DNA of 64,000 bases from Usnea hakonensis (taxonomy: Eukaryota; Ascomycota; Lecanoromycetes; Lecanorales; Parmeliaceae), in NCBI GenBank assembly GCA_013423325.1, contig BLJB01000052.1, positions 124,001 through 188,000 on the forward strand, read 5' to 3'. A program made the translations under genes and the position numbers. Below the pieces are notes generated by a model that worked only from the letters and a program-made list of their open reading frames with translations, was not told the DNA's origin and ran no database searches. Below are positions 11,501 to 24,542 of this stretch, piece after piece. Each line of letters opens with the position of its first letter. Position 1 is the first letter of the stretch.

Positions 11501-14500
11501 ATACGCCTGGGAAGACCATGCCACTTTCGAATGGAAAGCTGTATGGACTCATCACAGACGCGACTGAATTCTTGTGGTGGCTCCTGTTTCTCGTGGAATT
11601 TGAGTAAGGACATAAATGCTTGAAAGAAAGTCCTTCGTGGTGTTGGCGCGTCAGACACAGCTTTGATGATCGAGCTGAGCTGTTCCATATTTTCTTGGCC
11701 AGTCCAAGTGTCCAGATGTCTCCATGAAGCTTCCAGCAAGAGATCATTGAAATTTTCGTGCTTCGCAAAATCGTACAGTATCTCCCACTGTTGAAGCTTT
11801 TGTGCACATAGTATCCAGTGGTCTTCCCACAGCATGTACTCACCCTGAGAATATGAGTGTGCTCCAGTGCGAGCTTTGATCTGCGCAGCCTCATACGACT
11901 GCTGAGCCTTATCCCACATTCCATTTTGCTCGTAAGAGAGGGCCGCTATGGTCTCCACGAATCTGGATCGACGTCGCCAAATGCCATAAAAGAAGTCATC
12001 CTCCTGAAGACCAGCGTATACTTCAATCAATGCATCCAAATTGCTCTCACGTACGGTAGAAGAGTCGATGGGTGGATCCAAGACTTGCTCTTCGAGCGAC
12101 ATTGCCGCGATATACCAAGCATCGTATGTCTTGCTGAGAAACTTCATAACATGAGGTGGTATTTTGCATTTTGGCTTGGCTCGAACGCTCCCTTCAAGAA
12201 GAGCTTGTACGACATTAGGCCGCCGGTCGACTTGACGTTGATGGTAGTCTTTTGTGAGTAGCGCCACCATGCCTTTTTCAAGCTCGCTTCGGTCGTCTCG
12301 AGAAAGCAATGACCAGCATAGAGGGAATATCGCGATCCACAGCTCATAGGCCACAGTTGAATCAGTGTGCTGCAGCTGGCAAAGGGGCTCAAGGATGTCG
12401 CGAGCTTTCACATCTCCAAGCTCGGAATAGAAACGCCTATGATGCGTCATGAAATCCTCGAATTTGTCGTCGAGCATAACGTCATCCTTTCGAGACTCAT
12501 TACCGGAGATGGGGAAAAGGTGAGCTGGCGGTATCATCTTGAAGTCTTCCGAGTGCAATTGGACTGTAGTGTTCATGTCGATGGCGCCAAAGATTAGCTG
12601 TAGCGCTTGACTGAGCCAAAAACTGTCGGACAAAGTGTCCCAATTCTGCGAGGTAAGTACGTAGATGAGCCGGGCACTTGCAGTCTTCGTCAGACTTCGG
12701 TCAAAGATGTTCATAAATCGATTTCGCATATCGTAGTCCTGTGCCCGCGTTCCAATCAGAAAGGCATGTTCGAGTCTCACAGTTAATTCTGTCCTAGTAA
12801 TCTTTGGGTCCTCGTAGATTCGAATAACAAGATCTAAGAATTCATGCAACAGAGTCGGATCTGGGCGTGTCTCGAACAGCAGCATTTTGTGAAGCACTGC
12901 AGTCTTCTCCTTCAGGGTCGGCCATGGATCACTGGAGTCGAATATCCAAATCTCCACCATCTGCAAGATTCTTTCACACAGCTTGGTGTTCTGCGATCGC
13001 TCTACTAGTTGGGCTAACACACTGAGGAAGGGTCGCCTTTGATCCGCAAGAGTTGCCATTCTCGAAGATATGATCCAGATTGTCTTCAAGATCAGTTGGC
13101 TGGACAGCTCCATCTCTCGCTCATCGAGTACGCCCGGCTGGCCTTCACCAGGGCGCATTCCTGGCTGCATGCCTGGTGGTACTACAGGTGGGGCAACTTG
13201 ATCTTTGGCAAGCTTTGCTGACAGCGCTCGCATGATATGAGGAATGTGGGTTTCGATTTCCTTGGGCCTTGCTCTTGCTATGGTTTCGAAGATATTTATG
13301 CTTGCAACATAGTTGCCATCGCCCATAGTCGTCGTCGCAACAGAGGATATGAAGCTCATGAAGTCTTTAGCTGGCGTGTCAATCTCCATGTCGTCCTCTT
13401 CTCTCGTCTCCTCCGGCAAGGCCTCAATAATCCGCTGTATCATTGGCCGAATCTGCCGATCGCCGTCAAGAGACCTGTCACTGGTATGTAGACAATCTTG
13501 TATCTCAGGGTTGTCCATTTTGCTTGGTTTTTCGAGTAGTTTCTGTATCTGAGGCAGCTGTGCAACGACCCACTCATCCGACTTGATATTGAGCACAATG
13601 CGCAAGACCTGTAGCGTATTGACGATACTTGTGGCTGTCTTGTCATCGCCCTTGTCAGTCTTCTCAGAAGCCAAAATTTGTTCCGACGTTCTTGGAAAAA
13701 GATCGACTTCCAGATCAGACCAGTAGTCGGGTAACAGAAGATCATGGAAGAGGCCGATAGCCTTTTTGCACATGTCATTTGGAGGCAAAGGGATCTGCGG
13801 AGTAGTAGAGTGAAGATCCCTTAGTTTGACGCTGGGCACGGGGTATCGCTCTGGGAGACTACTGATGAATTGCGTGAGATATTTGACGAGCATCGTCCGA
13901 AGTGGTGTGGGAATCTGGTACTCGCTCCGCTCAACATTTGATGGCGGTCCCAGGCTCGGCGCTGGCGATGCAGAACCACCGTTCGGCAACTCAAGCTTGC
14001 GCTTTTTCGCAGGTGAAGACTCTGATGGCTGAGAATCTGGACGATCTCCTGCTTGGACTCGGCGTTTCTCCCACTCCAATATCATGTGGATCAAATTAAG
14101 GACGAGTTTCTTGTGCTCATTTGATGGATTTGGCAGTTGCGCGATCTTTGATAGCGAGGGAATGATTGTAGGGATAAAATGCTCTCTGGCTTCGTAGAAC
14201 AAGCTGGGATATCTAACCATAAATTGGAAGATACCAATTAGCTGTTGAAGATTGGAACTTTCTTCCGACAGGATTCGTTTAGGCCACTTCGCCCACATCG
14301 GATACCGCAGATCACTTTGTGCGTTGAGACGCTTCGGGAGGACTGGAGCAATGAGGTCTAGAGCCTGTACCACAAGAGCACGGCCTTCGTTCTGATGTGC
14401 CTTAAGACAAGCGACGTATATCTGCTGGGTGATCTTTGGCGGAGTCTCAAATTGCGCAATGAAAAAGCCAATGAGCACATATGCTGCGTGCTTGTTGATG

Positions 14501-17500
14501 ATATCCTCAAGCTTGATGTAACTCCAGCCGAATTTGATGATGTCTTTGCGCGCTTCAGAAACAAGATTATGGTGCCACTTTAAGAGTAGCGCCGACATCT
14601 GCAGGAGCTCCAACCGCGAATGATCGGCGCCGGGTTGCGGGTTTTCCTCGTTGGAGTCATTTAGTACTGGTGGCTTCCAGATCTTGTTGTGGATCGCGTC
14701 CACAATGCTCTTGTCAATAAGGCGACGTGTTGGAAACATATTGGCAGTCTCTTTCAGGTCTCTCATGGTATCCATGGCGAAGATTGGATTGACGAGATAT
14801 CGAAATGCAAATGTCTTTGTTCTCTGAGACGACCCACGGATACTGTAGAGTTCAAGGCTGCGCATAACAAGGCTTCGCCAGTAGTCGACAGAAGTATTGG
14901 AAACGATATGGCTGTAGATGAATGAATAGAGCGATGGCTGTTCCTTGATCTCTTCCGTGGTTACTGCATCGATGAGCTGGAAGAGGAAATCGAAGTCTTT
15001 GGGGGTAAGTCCAAGGAAATGCACGAAAATATCCATGAGCTGTTCAGCAGCCTGATCTGCTGCTAAACGCAGGTCTGAAGGAATTGTGTCCATCTTCCTC
15101 TTCTGGTTAAGATCTTTGCCAACCCTCATTAGAGTCTGACGTAGTGACTCCTTGTCAGCAAGCCAAGCAGAGGTATGTTGACTCAGCGAATGTATTGCGT
15201 GAATGGCGTTGATAGAAGCAGCGTCTTTCTTCTCTGCGTCCTCGAGATCAAATGAAGCCTTGGCCAGTCCCTCCATATCTCCGATTAGAACGTCGCGCAG
15301 CGGTCCACTTCGTTGTGAAGCAAGAAGTTGAGCAAAGAAACGGCCGTACTTCATCTCAGATAGCTTTTCGGAAAAGAAGTCCCAGGCCTCTTTCGGATAG
15401 CGATTGACATACTTGAGAAGAGGCTCCCTGAATGGACTGAAGTGGGTTCTTCGCAGTGATTTTTCCAAGTCCAGGACTCTTTCTATCATATCTTTCATGA
15501 AGAGTGCGGCAGTGGATGGCAATAGATGGAAGATGTTGAGAGTGGCAATGACCACCTTCATCTGAGGATTCTGTTCAATCAAAGAAAAAGACGACTTCTG
15601 TAGGACCGATGCGTCAGCAATGACTGTCATGTGAGCGAGCAACTTTTCGCCTATCTCAGTCTTAAAATAATTGGTCAGAAGAGCCAACAGTCTGGCCAGT
15701 CCATCGAGCCCTTGCACACTAAGCTTCTTTGGATCCTGCAAATTCATGAGGATAGGTCGTAACCCATTTTGCAAGAGATCTTTCGGCAACTTATTTGTCT
15801 GCGAGAGAACGCCCTTGAGACCAGCGTTAGCCGCGTCAATGACCTCCAGAGAACTCGAGTACAGTGATTTGAAGAAGATCGTGATAATCCGACTTCGGCT
15901 CTGGCTCTGCTGCTGCCCTGTGAATTCTGAGAAGCCAATGGCAAGTGTTAGGAGTCGGATGCAGGATACTCGAAGGGCTACAAGAGATTCGGCGGTCTTG
16001 TATTCGGCTGGTTTTGTTGCTAGATTCTCGTCTTCAGCATCAGCCAAAGCCATTGCCTCGGTGAGAAGCCTGTTTAGCATTTCATTGAATTCGACCAGGT
16101 TCCGCTGTAGTCCCAAACAATACGATATCGCGTCAATGTAGCCGATCTGAGTAGAGAAGGGCAAAGCTCGGAGCGGCTTCATATAGATCGGCTGCAGTAA
16201 CCTATCCTTCACTGGGGCTATGAGCTCGTGCACCTCTACACCAACGACCTGAGCGATGATAGAGAGAGCTTTGCGAGCAGCTTCACGGACGTACTTATTC
16301 ATGTGCATGAGCTCGGGCACAAAGAAAGCGCAGAGCTGGATGAGCGGGCTTGAGTGGTTGTTAAGATCTTCTTTAGAAGTTCCCCTGTTGCACCTGCGAA
16401 GCAATATTTCGACGGTCTTCAATGCTTGAACGCGCGTGTTCGCAGGCAAGTCCTGGGGCATGTCCTTCATGACGTATATGAGGGCCCGAAGAAACTCAAG
16501 TTGCCTGCCCTTTGTCCAATCATCTCCAAGGTCTATTTTCGTTGCGAGTATGTGAATGCCATGTCCTCCTCCAGCTTTGACGAACCAATCTTCCTCATAG
16601 CACTTGTGACTAAAAGTCTTGGCAAGATGCAAGAAAAAAGGCAATCGTTCCACCCGCTCCGGACTTCCGAGAACGATTGCTGCGGCCTCGTGTACTGCCA
16701 GTATAGAGGTTTCGGCTGCTTCTCGCACAGTAGGCTTATCCGACGACAACTGTTCGGCGATGGCATCGGCTAGTACACGACTGTCGAGACATAACAGACC
16801 TTCGCCAGACTTCACATCAAAATCCTTGTTCGATTGCTTTATGTGGGCTAGCGCTCTTCCAATTTCAAGAATTGTAAAGTGGCGGCAAACGTCGGTTAGC
16901 AAAATTGATGCAGTGCTCTGAAGATCTGGCAGTGTTGTTGCGAGCATGAGGGCTTTCAATAGCCTTTTCAACGTTTCTTGTTGGAAGTCTCTCTTGGGAA
17001 TTGACTTTTCACGGTCCGCCATTTGCAAGATGTCGGGTGTAGCGTCATATCTGGCCTCCAGGAGATCCGTAGCTTGTAGTCTTACAAGCTGCGCAAAGTC
17101 ATCCGGCAAGCTGTCGAAACCAATGTAAATTTTTAACTGCGCACTGATTAATCGGAGAGCCTGTTGCTTATAGTAAGGGTCCGCTTTCTTCGCTGGTGGT
17201 GATTTTGGGACTTCTGATAACTTCGCAATGGCAAGATCAACTCCAATACTCGCAGGGAAAGATCGCTCTCTACTCGATCCCACCAGCTTAATGTCGAAGG
17301 AGCACGGGTCATCTGCGAAATGCTGAAAGGTAAGTTCTGGAGGACTGTTGAGGAATTTGCGATTTCGACCACCAAGTTTGCCCAGTATGCGCATTGTCGT
17401 ATGGGCATGGAAGTGGCTATAGGGATTTGGCTTCAGATGATCCCACAAGGCCATCATTAGTTCGTCAATGAAAGGCGCCATGATGGGGTCCAGGTACTCT

Positions 17501-20175
17501 GCTGTAAGGTTGTCGACGCAAAGCTCCAACGTCCGTAGCCCTTGACCAACCAAATCAGAGCCAGCGCGGAGAGCTACTACCAAAGGTCGCATAAGGAAAT
17601 TGAGATGCGGCAAGAGGTTGCTCAAACGTGCTGGAACGGTCAAGCAGAGTTCCACATAAAGGTCTCGCTCTTGCGGTTTCCTCGCGGCCAATAGAAGATT
17701 GTTCAGAACCTCGAGTAACATCTCCAGAAGTGGCAAAATCTCTTTGTAGAGGAGTTCGAAGCGTCCACCACCGATGCTTCTGAACAGGGATCTCAACAGG
17801 TAGAAATAATTCATTGGCTCCTCCGCTGATGTTGAAAGTTGTATTGATTGAGTGACGATCTTGGTCACATGCGGAAGCAGAACTTGCTCATTCTGCTGAT
17901 TGAACAATGTCACTGCCATGAATGACAGCTTGAACATCCGCAACAAGATTGACGACTTCTTTATGTCTGAAGTGCCAACCTCTCCAATACGGTCCATCAA
18001 GAACTGAAGGAGCATGCCTGCGAAAGCGGGCGAGGTGGCTTCGCTAGCTAGAAAGAATTGCGGAACATGCAGCAAAGCCGGATGGTCGAACATCATTTTG
18101 TAGAGCCGGGGTATCTCAGAATGAAAGACTTCGTGAAAGGTCGCAGGATCGATGCTATGAAAGACTGTGGCAAACGTCTCGAGGAGATCTTTTTCTTCCT
18201 TGCCGCTCTGGACGCCGTAGTTTGTTGTCAAAAACTCCACGGGAGAAGAGGCTTCGGCAAAAGGCTTTTCTAAGTTGTAATATCGGAAAACATAAGCTCC
18301 TTCTCGAAACAACTTCTTAATGACTCCAACCTCCTCGGCGTTGTAACCATGTGAGACCTCTTGCCAATTCGCGGGGGCATTGCCGGGATCCATTACGGGA
18401 GCTTCGGGGTTGCAGATCTTGAGCTGATAGAACATTCCTTTCAGTCCGGTCAAGAGATTTTTGAACAAAAATTTGTTATCATCAACAGGGATAGCTCCAC
18501 GGTCTTTAGGACTCGACATTTTGATAGGGGTAGCTGAAAAAATGTCAACTTCATCCCAATCTGGCGGACATTTCGCGTCTGCTAGATGATCTTCAGGTAA
18601 CGCATCTATTGACTGTTGATCGCTAGGCTTCGACAATTTCACCGAATTCTGGTACTGATGGTTCATATCGGCAAATTTGTCTCCTATCGCGCTCAAGATC
18701 ATGATTAGGAAGTGACGTGCATCCTTTTTGTCCTGAAGACTCGCGATGCTATCGGCTAGGTTGAGGAGAAGCTTTGCGCTCATTGTCTGAAAGCTCGTTC
18801 CAGGAAAGCTATCGTGCAAATTCTTGGAGAACACGTTGACCGTCTTTCGGATCTGATCCCGGCTCAGAGACTCCCGAATGTGATGGATGAGGTCCGCAAG
18901 TAGGCTATAAGCAAGCGGACGCATCGATTCATAGACCGTGAGACCATCTCCAATGAGTGTTCGTTCGTCTAGCAGATCATCTATCTTGGTCAGGAAGATC
19001 TTGCGGAAGTTGAAGTTAATCGTATGCCGTATTGCCACTAGTAGCTCTTTCCTCGTGGACGATTTCTCACTCGGGCAATCACGTAGCAGCCGCACAACGA
19101 TATCAGGCAGAACCGGTAAGAAGTCTGACAGTTGTTGAACATAGACCCGCAACAGGTAGGCCAGAAAGCTCATCATCTTGACTTGAGCTGTGATGAGCTC
19201 TCCAAAAGCCGCTCTGTTTTTTATATCCTTGCAGACTCCAGTGAAAATCTCGCCACGTCTGCTAGCCTCGATGTGCGCTCGCTCCTGGGGACTAGCTTGC
19301 AGTGTAAGGACCTTCTTAATCCAAGGGACGAATTTTTTAACGTTGGCGGGCACGCAGTTACGATGGGCCTGAAACAGCGAAACAACAATAATCGGGCATT
19401 CCGCGAAAACCTTGAATGACTGCATTCCTTTCAACAACGGGCGAGCTTGCTGGGTGTCCAGTCCTAATTCCGCGCCCACAGAAGCAACGGGCGACCCTGG
19501 GCGCGGAGATTGGAAATTCTGAGGGTTGTGCGGAGTCGAACCAGTCGAGGAACCTTGCGCTGGAGTATCGAAGGTCTCCTTGACCACATGCTCCATAGCC
19601 TGGAACATTTCCAATATGAGGTCCAAAAACGGTTGCACCTTTGCCGCGGTTGCCTCCGGCTGATGTCGCTCCAGGTCCATTATGGTTTTCATACACAAGA
19701 TAGCGTTATCTTCGTTCTCCGTCCTGACTAGACCCATGAGTAGATCCACAATATCGGCGGCGTACGGTTTGAGCGCGTCGACATGGCTCATAGGCAGCCG
19801 ATGGAAAATCTCCAGAACACAATTGCGAAGCTTCTAAAGATCTAACATCAGCATCATTCCATTATCCAAGGAAGACTCAGACCATAGCTCACATGTTCCA
19901 TGTACGTGCTCATGAAAACAGGTGGGCCTTCGAGGAGCTTCATAAAGACCGGAATGAGCTTCTTGAGAAAAATTGGGTACGTAGGGCCATTGCATAAAAT
20001 GTCGATGTTGTCCCGTAGTTCCGTTGCAATGTTGTACTTCTTCTGAACCTCTGCACAACTGTCAGGTAATGTTCCGCGACCACAGGTAAAGCATTTCAGT
20101 AAGGAGCCGAGTTCTTCTACCTAGGTTCACATCGCCCAGCCTGGCGGCGAAGGCATCTATATTTTTTTCCGCCAT
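8589..20175 (-). CDS. TRA1: Tra1/TRRAP, PIKK-family pseudokinase of SAGA and NuA4
   Basis: The activator-binding scaffold of the SAGA and NuA4 acetyltransferase complexes in the nucleus. I read four exons, 20175-20121, 20050-19893, 19833-10066 and 10007-8589, with introns of 70, 58 or 59 bases. Phases close exactly to 3799 residues, the usual size. The N-terminus runs MAEKNIDAFAARLGDVNL, then ATELRDNIDILCNGPTYPIF. A HEAT-repeat superhelix fills most of the protein, followed by the FAT region and a PI3K-like domain in the last exon (SLETYSIPLSEFRFQKFDEV, about 3402-3421). Where active kinases carry the catalytic loop this protein has MTGRFPHKLSISRATGNVWG (about 3634-3653), without the catalytic Asp, as expected for a pseudokinase. 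It ends in a FATC tail, ALAMTDALWMGYL. No frameshift or internal stop is visible. Confidence 0.97.
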
Positions 20176-21447
20176 GGTAATTTTGCAGGGGATTTATGCC
20201 TGCGTGGGGTTTGCTGGGGGGGACGAAGAGCCCAGCACCGCTGTGCGCGCGAAGCCCCCTCTTGTACTCCGCAACTTGCCCGTACTCATTCCAGACCTCG
20301 CTCAGAGAATGGCATCGACGATGGAATTCCCAGGGGGACATAAGGCGTAAGAGTGTGAAAAGGGTTTACACCCATATATTTCACAATATAGAAAGTCCAG
20401 AATCGTTGCGGTGAAGTGATGGCGTAGAAATTAGGTAGGTAGAAATATGGTGTTGAACTTCGCAAATCAATTAAAGAATAGAAAGCTGGGGCATACCTTT
20501 GGCTTTCCATGTCCACGCCAAGGCGGGTAAGGCTGGATATCGGAGATAAGAAATGCCTTCCCGTCTGCTTCCTAGCCGAGGAGCGTTACCTTACTTCATT
20601 GCTGACCAGTAGTACCCTTACTTTACTTTAATGCTGTGATATCTATCGCATTATCCTCACATATGGCATCACCGCTGCTCTTGACACTGGCCCTCGGTAA
20701 GCTTTCACTATTCGGAAAGACTGAGGGAATCCCTTGCGGATGACTTCAAAACCCCTGAATCGATGTGCAACTCTTCAGCCTCCATACCCCATGCCGTTAT
20801 ACATCCGATTTAGTCAGACGTGACGTGGAAGAAACTTGGCTAAGCTCAAGGCGTATTGAAAACCTTTGGTCCCAGTACACGGTTAATTGAACATCGTTAC
20901 CTATGTCTTCGCTTCCGCCTTTCTCGTTGCGTTTAATCGGAGCTTCTCTGTTGTAGATCTGGAGTATCCGCTGCTTGTCATTTCCAAATCGAAGATACAA
21001 AGCTCCTATGGTCCGAGCAGTTGTTATGAAAGCCCGGAACATTCAGACTGAAGCTCTTTATATCTTAGACACTCCGTCCAGCGTTTAGGTCGGTTTAAAT
21101 CAATATCTTCTTCCTACTTTTCCTTAAGGTACTTTACTTTACCCCATGAGATCTACGGAGCGGAGTCGAATCGAGTCAGATAGGCTTTGAACATGACCGT
21201 AAGCCGTTCTACTTTGGACCGTCCGGACTAGTACTCTAGTCAGAAATTGGTGGCGGACCATTCAAGGCCTTGGTTAAAATTCCAATTTACAAGGAACTAA
21301 GGCTAGGCCTGCAAGACAAAAGCATTACGGCGCTTCTCGGGCCCCTTTGTTCCGTGTATCGATCATATCAACTACCTTCGTAATGTCACTCCATGCTGGA
21401 CTCCAATCATCGAGCGAAATTCTCTTCGGCGACTCTTAAAACGCGCA
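20176..21447. other. Gap between Tra1 and the MFS pseudogene
   Basis: Begins with the Tra1 5' leader. Only short open frames without family resemblance occur. Several TACTTTACTTTA-like motifs are present (about 20610-20635 and 21128-21143). I see no gene. Confidence 0.5.
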
Positions 21448-22232
21448 ATGCCACAAGAGATAGAGCCCATAGAGCTTCAGACTGTGCAGTCCACAAGCAT
21501 CTCCAATACAACTTCTACACATCATGGCATCCAAGAAGACGAGACAATTCTAACGACAGCAAGGCCGCAACCGAAAGTGCGACAGAGCCAGGCCATCCTT
21601 GTTATCCTTGTTATCCTGCAATTAACCGCCATCACATGCCCAACAAGTATAAAATCTGGCTTAACGACTGTCTCCATCCCACGTATCGCAGCTGATCTGG
21701 CCATCCAGCAGCAATTCTATTTTTGGTAACCATACGAGTACACCTCTTCTCTCACATGCGAGAAGCCTCGTCAACATAAACATGGCCTGTCCACATTATT
21801 GAAACCTTCATTGCTGACTCCATTGACAGGCCCTTGACCGTCTACGGGTAGGAATTACAGTCTCTCCTAATGTTATACCACCAGCAATCTTGACCATTAA
21901 CACGAGTACAGCTTGACAAGCAGCTCAAGTCTTCTTACCGCAGGGGCTGTCGCCGATGTTGTCCGCAGCCGCCCTGTATTTCTCACGGGATGTTTCTTCC
22001 TTGCCTGCTTCGTGCTCGCATGTGGTCTCGCTCGTACCGGAATTGAGTTGATCATAATCCGCGCCATCCAAGGAATAGCAGTAGCGCTCTGTTAGCCCAA
22101 GTCTGTAGGTATTCTCACCAACGCTGTAGCCCGCGGCAAGATACTCAATATGGTTCCGCCTGCATAGGCCTCGGGCAACCGCTTGGATTTTCTTTGGGGC
22201 TCGTACTGAAAGAAAAGGCCGCCGCGATCACT
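21448..22232 (+). pseudogene. Decayed, truncated MFS transporter gene
   Basis: A start codon opens a cytoplasmic N-terminus and first membrane helix (QAILVILVILQLTAITCP, then LTTVSIPRIAADLAIQQQFY). Splicing 21448-21725, 21830-21847 and 21912 onward through two GT-AG introns gives WPLTVYGLTSSSSLLTAGAV, followed by the typical MFS block VFLTGCFFLACFVLACGLA and RAIQGIAVALC. At 22093 a TAG interrupts the frame, exactly where MFS proteins continue with a short Pro-Xaa-Ser-Val segment. The frame then reads PKSVGILTNAVARGK before further stops at about 22165 and 22207. Only about 200 codons of an expected 500-600 can be traced. The surviving introns and splice sites suggest recent inactivation. Family membership is clear from the motifs; the original substrate cannot be told. 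Confidence 0.75.
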
Positions 22233-22799
22233 AATCGCATCCTATCCTATCTAGCAAGTCAGGAATCCTTCTTCGCCCCTGGTTCCCTCCAAGCCAAGTA
22301 CCCTACCTTCCCAGACCCAAGGTACTTTCTGGAACGATGCATCTTCTTGGGGACCCAACAGTTGTAATTCTACTATGTACTCTATCTAGCTGGTAAAGAA
22401 CATGGCGTTCTGAAGCCAGCGATGAGACAGACTGTTGGACAACACCTCCAGCAGGGATTGGGTCGTTCAGTTGGCTTTTTCGGTGAACTTGGCAGTATTA
22501 AACATCATCAGCATAGTACACAGACTGGGACTTGGCCCTGCTCAAGCCGATTTGAATCATGGGGAGGTTAAAACAGAGGCACCAAACAATTCGATTAATT
22601 TGGCATTAGGAGCAGATCGATGGTTCGAGTACTTGTATTACATTAGTGATTAAGGATACAGAATCTTTTCATGCTTTTCCTTTTCCCTATGCACACCATC
22701 CTTTCTTTCCAGTGACAATACAAGTTCTCGTGCTTTTCCTTATCACCAATGCATGCTATTTCCCCATTTGTACAAGTTTCTCATTTATCATTAGTCGCT
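22233..22799. other. Gap after the MFS pseudogene
   Basis: May hold unrecognisable remains of the transporter. A 72-codon plus-strand frame at 22435-22653 contains one hydrophobic segment (LAFSVNLAVLNIISIV), which could be a relic of a membrane helix, but I cannot align it. The end serves as 3' region of the minus-strand GH17 gene. Confidence 0.35.
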
Positions 22800-24542
22800 T
22801 TAGCATACGGTGATGTAGAGTCCAATGGCAGATGCAGCGGAGTCTTGAAAATAGTTCAACGCTAAGCTGCCAGTCGCACTGACCTCGTACGTATCTGTTT
22901 CGCCAGCATAACATGGGCCTGAGCCAATGACATACTCGTTGCCCGGAGTGACACTTGTGGGACCACCCAGATCTTTGGCAACAGCCGGGACGTTGCTATA
23001 GCTTGTCTGTTCCGTAGCCGGGCCCACAAGCCGTGCAAAATTGAGACTGCCGCTACCGCTAAGGGTGAAGGCAGACGTAACCAGATCCCCTTGACTGGGC
23101 AGAAGGAAGACGAGAGAGCACGTTTTGCCAGAGTCGGACGCTGGAATGTCGAAAACGAAGACGGATGATACAGTCGACGAGAAAGTACCATTGTAGCTTG
23201 TACCGCCAGCTGTGGTAGGCGAGTTCTTGTCGACTGGCACGATCAAGTGTGGGAACTCATGGGTACCAGAAAGGCTTGCCGGGCAGCCCGAAGCGGTGGT
23301 ACCTGATGCAGATGCAGCTGGCAAAAGCGTGGTCTTGGTGATCAAGGTTGTTGGGGCTGGATCTGTAGGTGATGCAGTAGGAGATGGAGTTGTAACAGGA
23401 GCAACGACAGCAGCAGGGCTCGAGGTACTGCTTGACACCTCTTCAGCAGGACTAGAGGCAGCACTAGAAACCCGCTCACCCGCATTCGAGGGGGTTCCTT
23501 CGTTGCCAGCACCAGCAGCGTTGATTGAAAGGGCCCCAGCGGTTGCAGTAGCTTGAGCGGCTGGAATTGAGGATGCCGCTGTTGATGCGCCAACACAGCT
23601 GAGATCGTAAATTGGTGTGTCGCTTAGGGTGGTACCGACAATACCAAAACTTGGGTTAGGTGTCGTTGGAAATGCATCTTGAAGTGTGAACCACCAAGTG
23701 TTGGTCTTACCGAAGAGCAAGCCGCAACCGACCTGATCCCAGTACGTCTGTGCATTGGCAGTACTTGGTACGGCATCACCAGATTGATCTCCGCTGACAG
23801 GCCATCCTGTCTCTGTTACCCAAACGGGTGTCTTGCCGGCAGCGGAGACGGTAGCTTCGTACGCAGCGTCAAAGAGAGAGTATCCATCTTCAATTGGATT
23901 GGTCATGGTGTTTTGGAAATATGGGTAGGCGTCCATGCCAACGAAGTCTGAATTAGAGATGACCGCATCGTTTGAGCTATTGACCCAGGCAGTCCAGGTG
24001 TCGACGTGCCCGACAAGAGCGCCTTTCGCGGCAGTGCTGGCAATGGCAGTCTTGACTTGACCGATGTAATTGACGATGTCATCGGGAGAGGCCCCGACGC
24101 CTGATTTGTTGATGATTCCGGTGGGAGAGATGCGGTAAAGATCCTCGCTACCAACCGAGATACCAACGATCAATTTCGCCAGGGCGGTACCACTGCTTCC
24201 GTCGAGGAAAGCCGTCAGGGCAGCAAGTTCATTGTTGATGTTTTCTTGTCCCGCAGACGCCCACAAGCCCAGGAGTACTGAAGTCCCTGTGTTGACTGCT
24301 GCTTGGAAGGCTTCGATGGGGGTGTTGGTAGTGCCAGCCTGAATGCATGTGTAGAGACGAGCACTTGTGAAAGCGTCATTTGTGCCAGCGAGTGCTTTGG
24401 CGGTGGTGAAATCGTTGGTGAATTGCTCCAAGGTCACCGGGGAGCCGTCAGTGTTGGTGGAGCCATAATTAAAACCCTGGAATTGGGAGTAGGCGGTAGA
24501 AAACAAAGCTGCCCAGGCAGCAAGAAAAGTGGAAGAGAGCAT
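22800..24542 (-). CDS. Secreted GH17 beta-1,3-glucanase-like protein with C-terminal But2-C domain
   Basis: A single exon. Starting at 24542 gives 580 residues with a signal peptide, MLSSTFLAAWAALFSTAYS; an upstream in-frame Met at 24578 would put 12 polar residues before it, so 24542 is preferred. The GH17 domain spans about 21-318. It carries the acid/base Glu133 in ISVGSEDLYR and the nucleophile Glu244 in VWVTETGWP. A Ser/Thr/Ala-rich linker follows (about 320-425). The final 155 residues, from SLSGTHEFPHLIVPVDKN to the last Cys, look like the But2-C domain found in fungal surface proteins. The enzyme probably cuts or remodels beta-1,3-glucan in the wall. I see no GPI signal, so the But2-C domain may anchor or target it. 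Fusion of these two domains is the unusual point. Confidence 0.88.
   Translation of the reverse strand: MLSSTFLAAWAALFSTAYSQFQGFNYGSTNTDGSPVTLEQFTNDFTTAKALAGTNDAFTSARLYTCIQAGTTNTPIEAFQAAVNTGTSVLLGLWASAGQENINNELAALTAFLDGSSGTALAKLIVGISVGSEDLYRISPTGIINKSGVGASPDDIVNYIGQVKTAIASTAAKGALVGHVDTWTAWVNSSNDAVISNSDFVGMDAYPYFQNTMTNPIEDGYSLFDAAYEATVSAAGKTPVWVTETGWPVSGDQSGDAVPSTANAQTYWDQVGCGLLFGKTNTWWFTLQDAFPTTPNPSFGIVGTTLSDTPIYDLSCVGASTAASSIPAAQATATAGALSINAAGAGNEGTPSNAGERVSSAASSPAEEVSSSTSSPAAVVAPVTTPSPTASPTDPAPTTLITKTTLLPAASASGTTASGCPASLSGTHEFPHLIVPVDKNSPTTAGGTSYNGTFSSTVSSVFVFDIPASDSGKTCSLVFLLPSQGDLVTSAFTLSGSGSLNFARLVGPATEQTSYSNVPAVAKDLGGPTSVTPGNEYVIGSGPCYAGETDTYEVSATGSLALNYFQDSAASAIGLYITVC

Noticed and set aside
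22435..22653. Possible C-terminal remnant of the MFS pseudogene
   Set aside because: One hydrophobic segment alone is too little to link it to the transporter.
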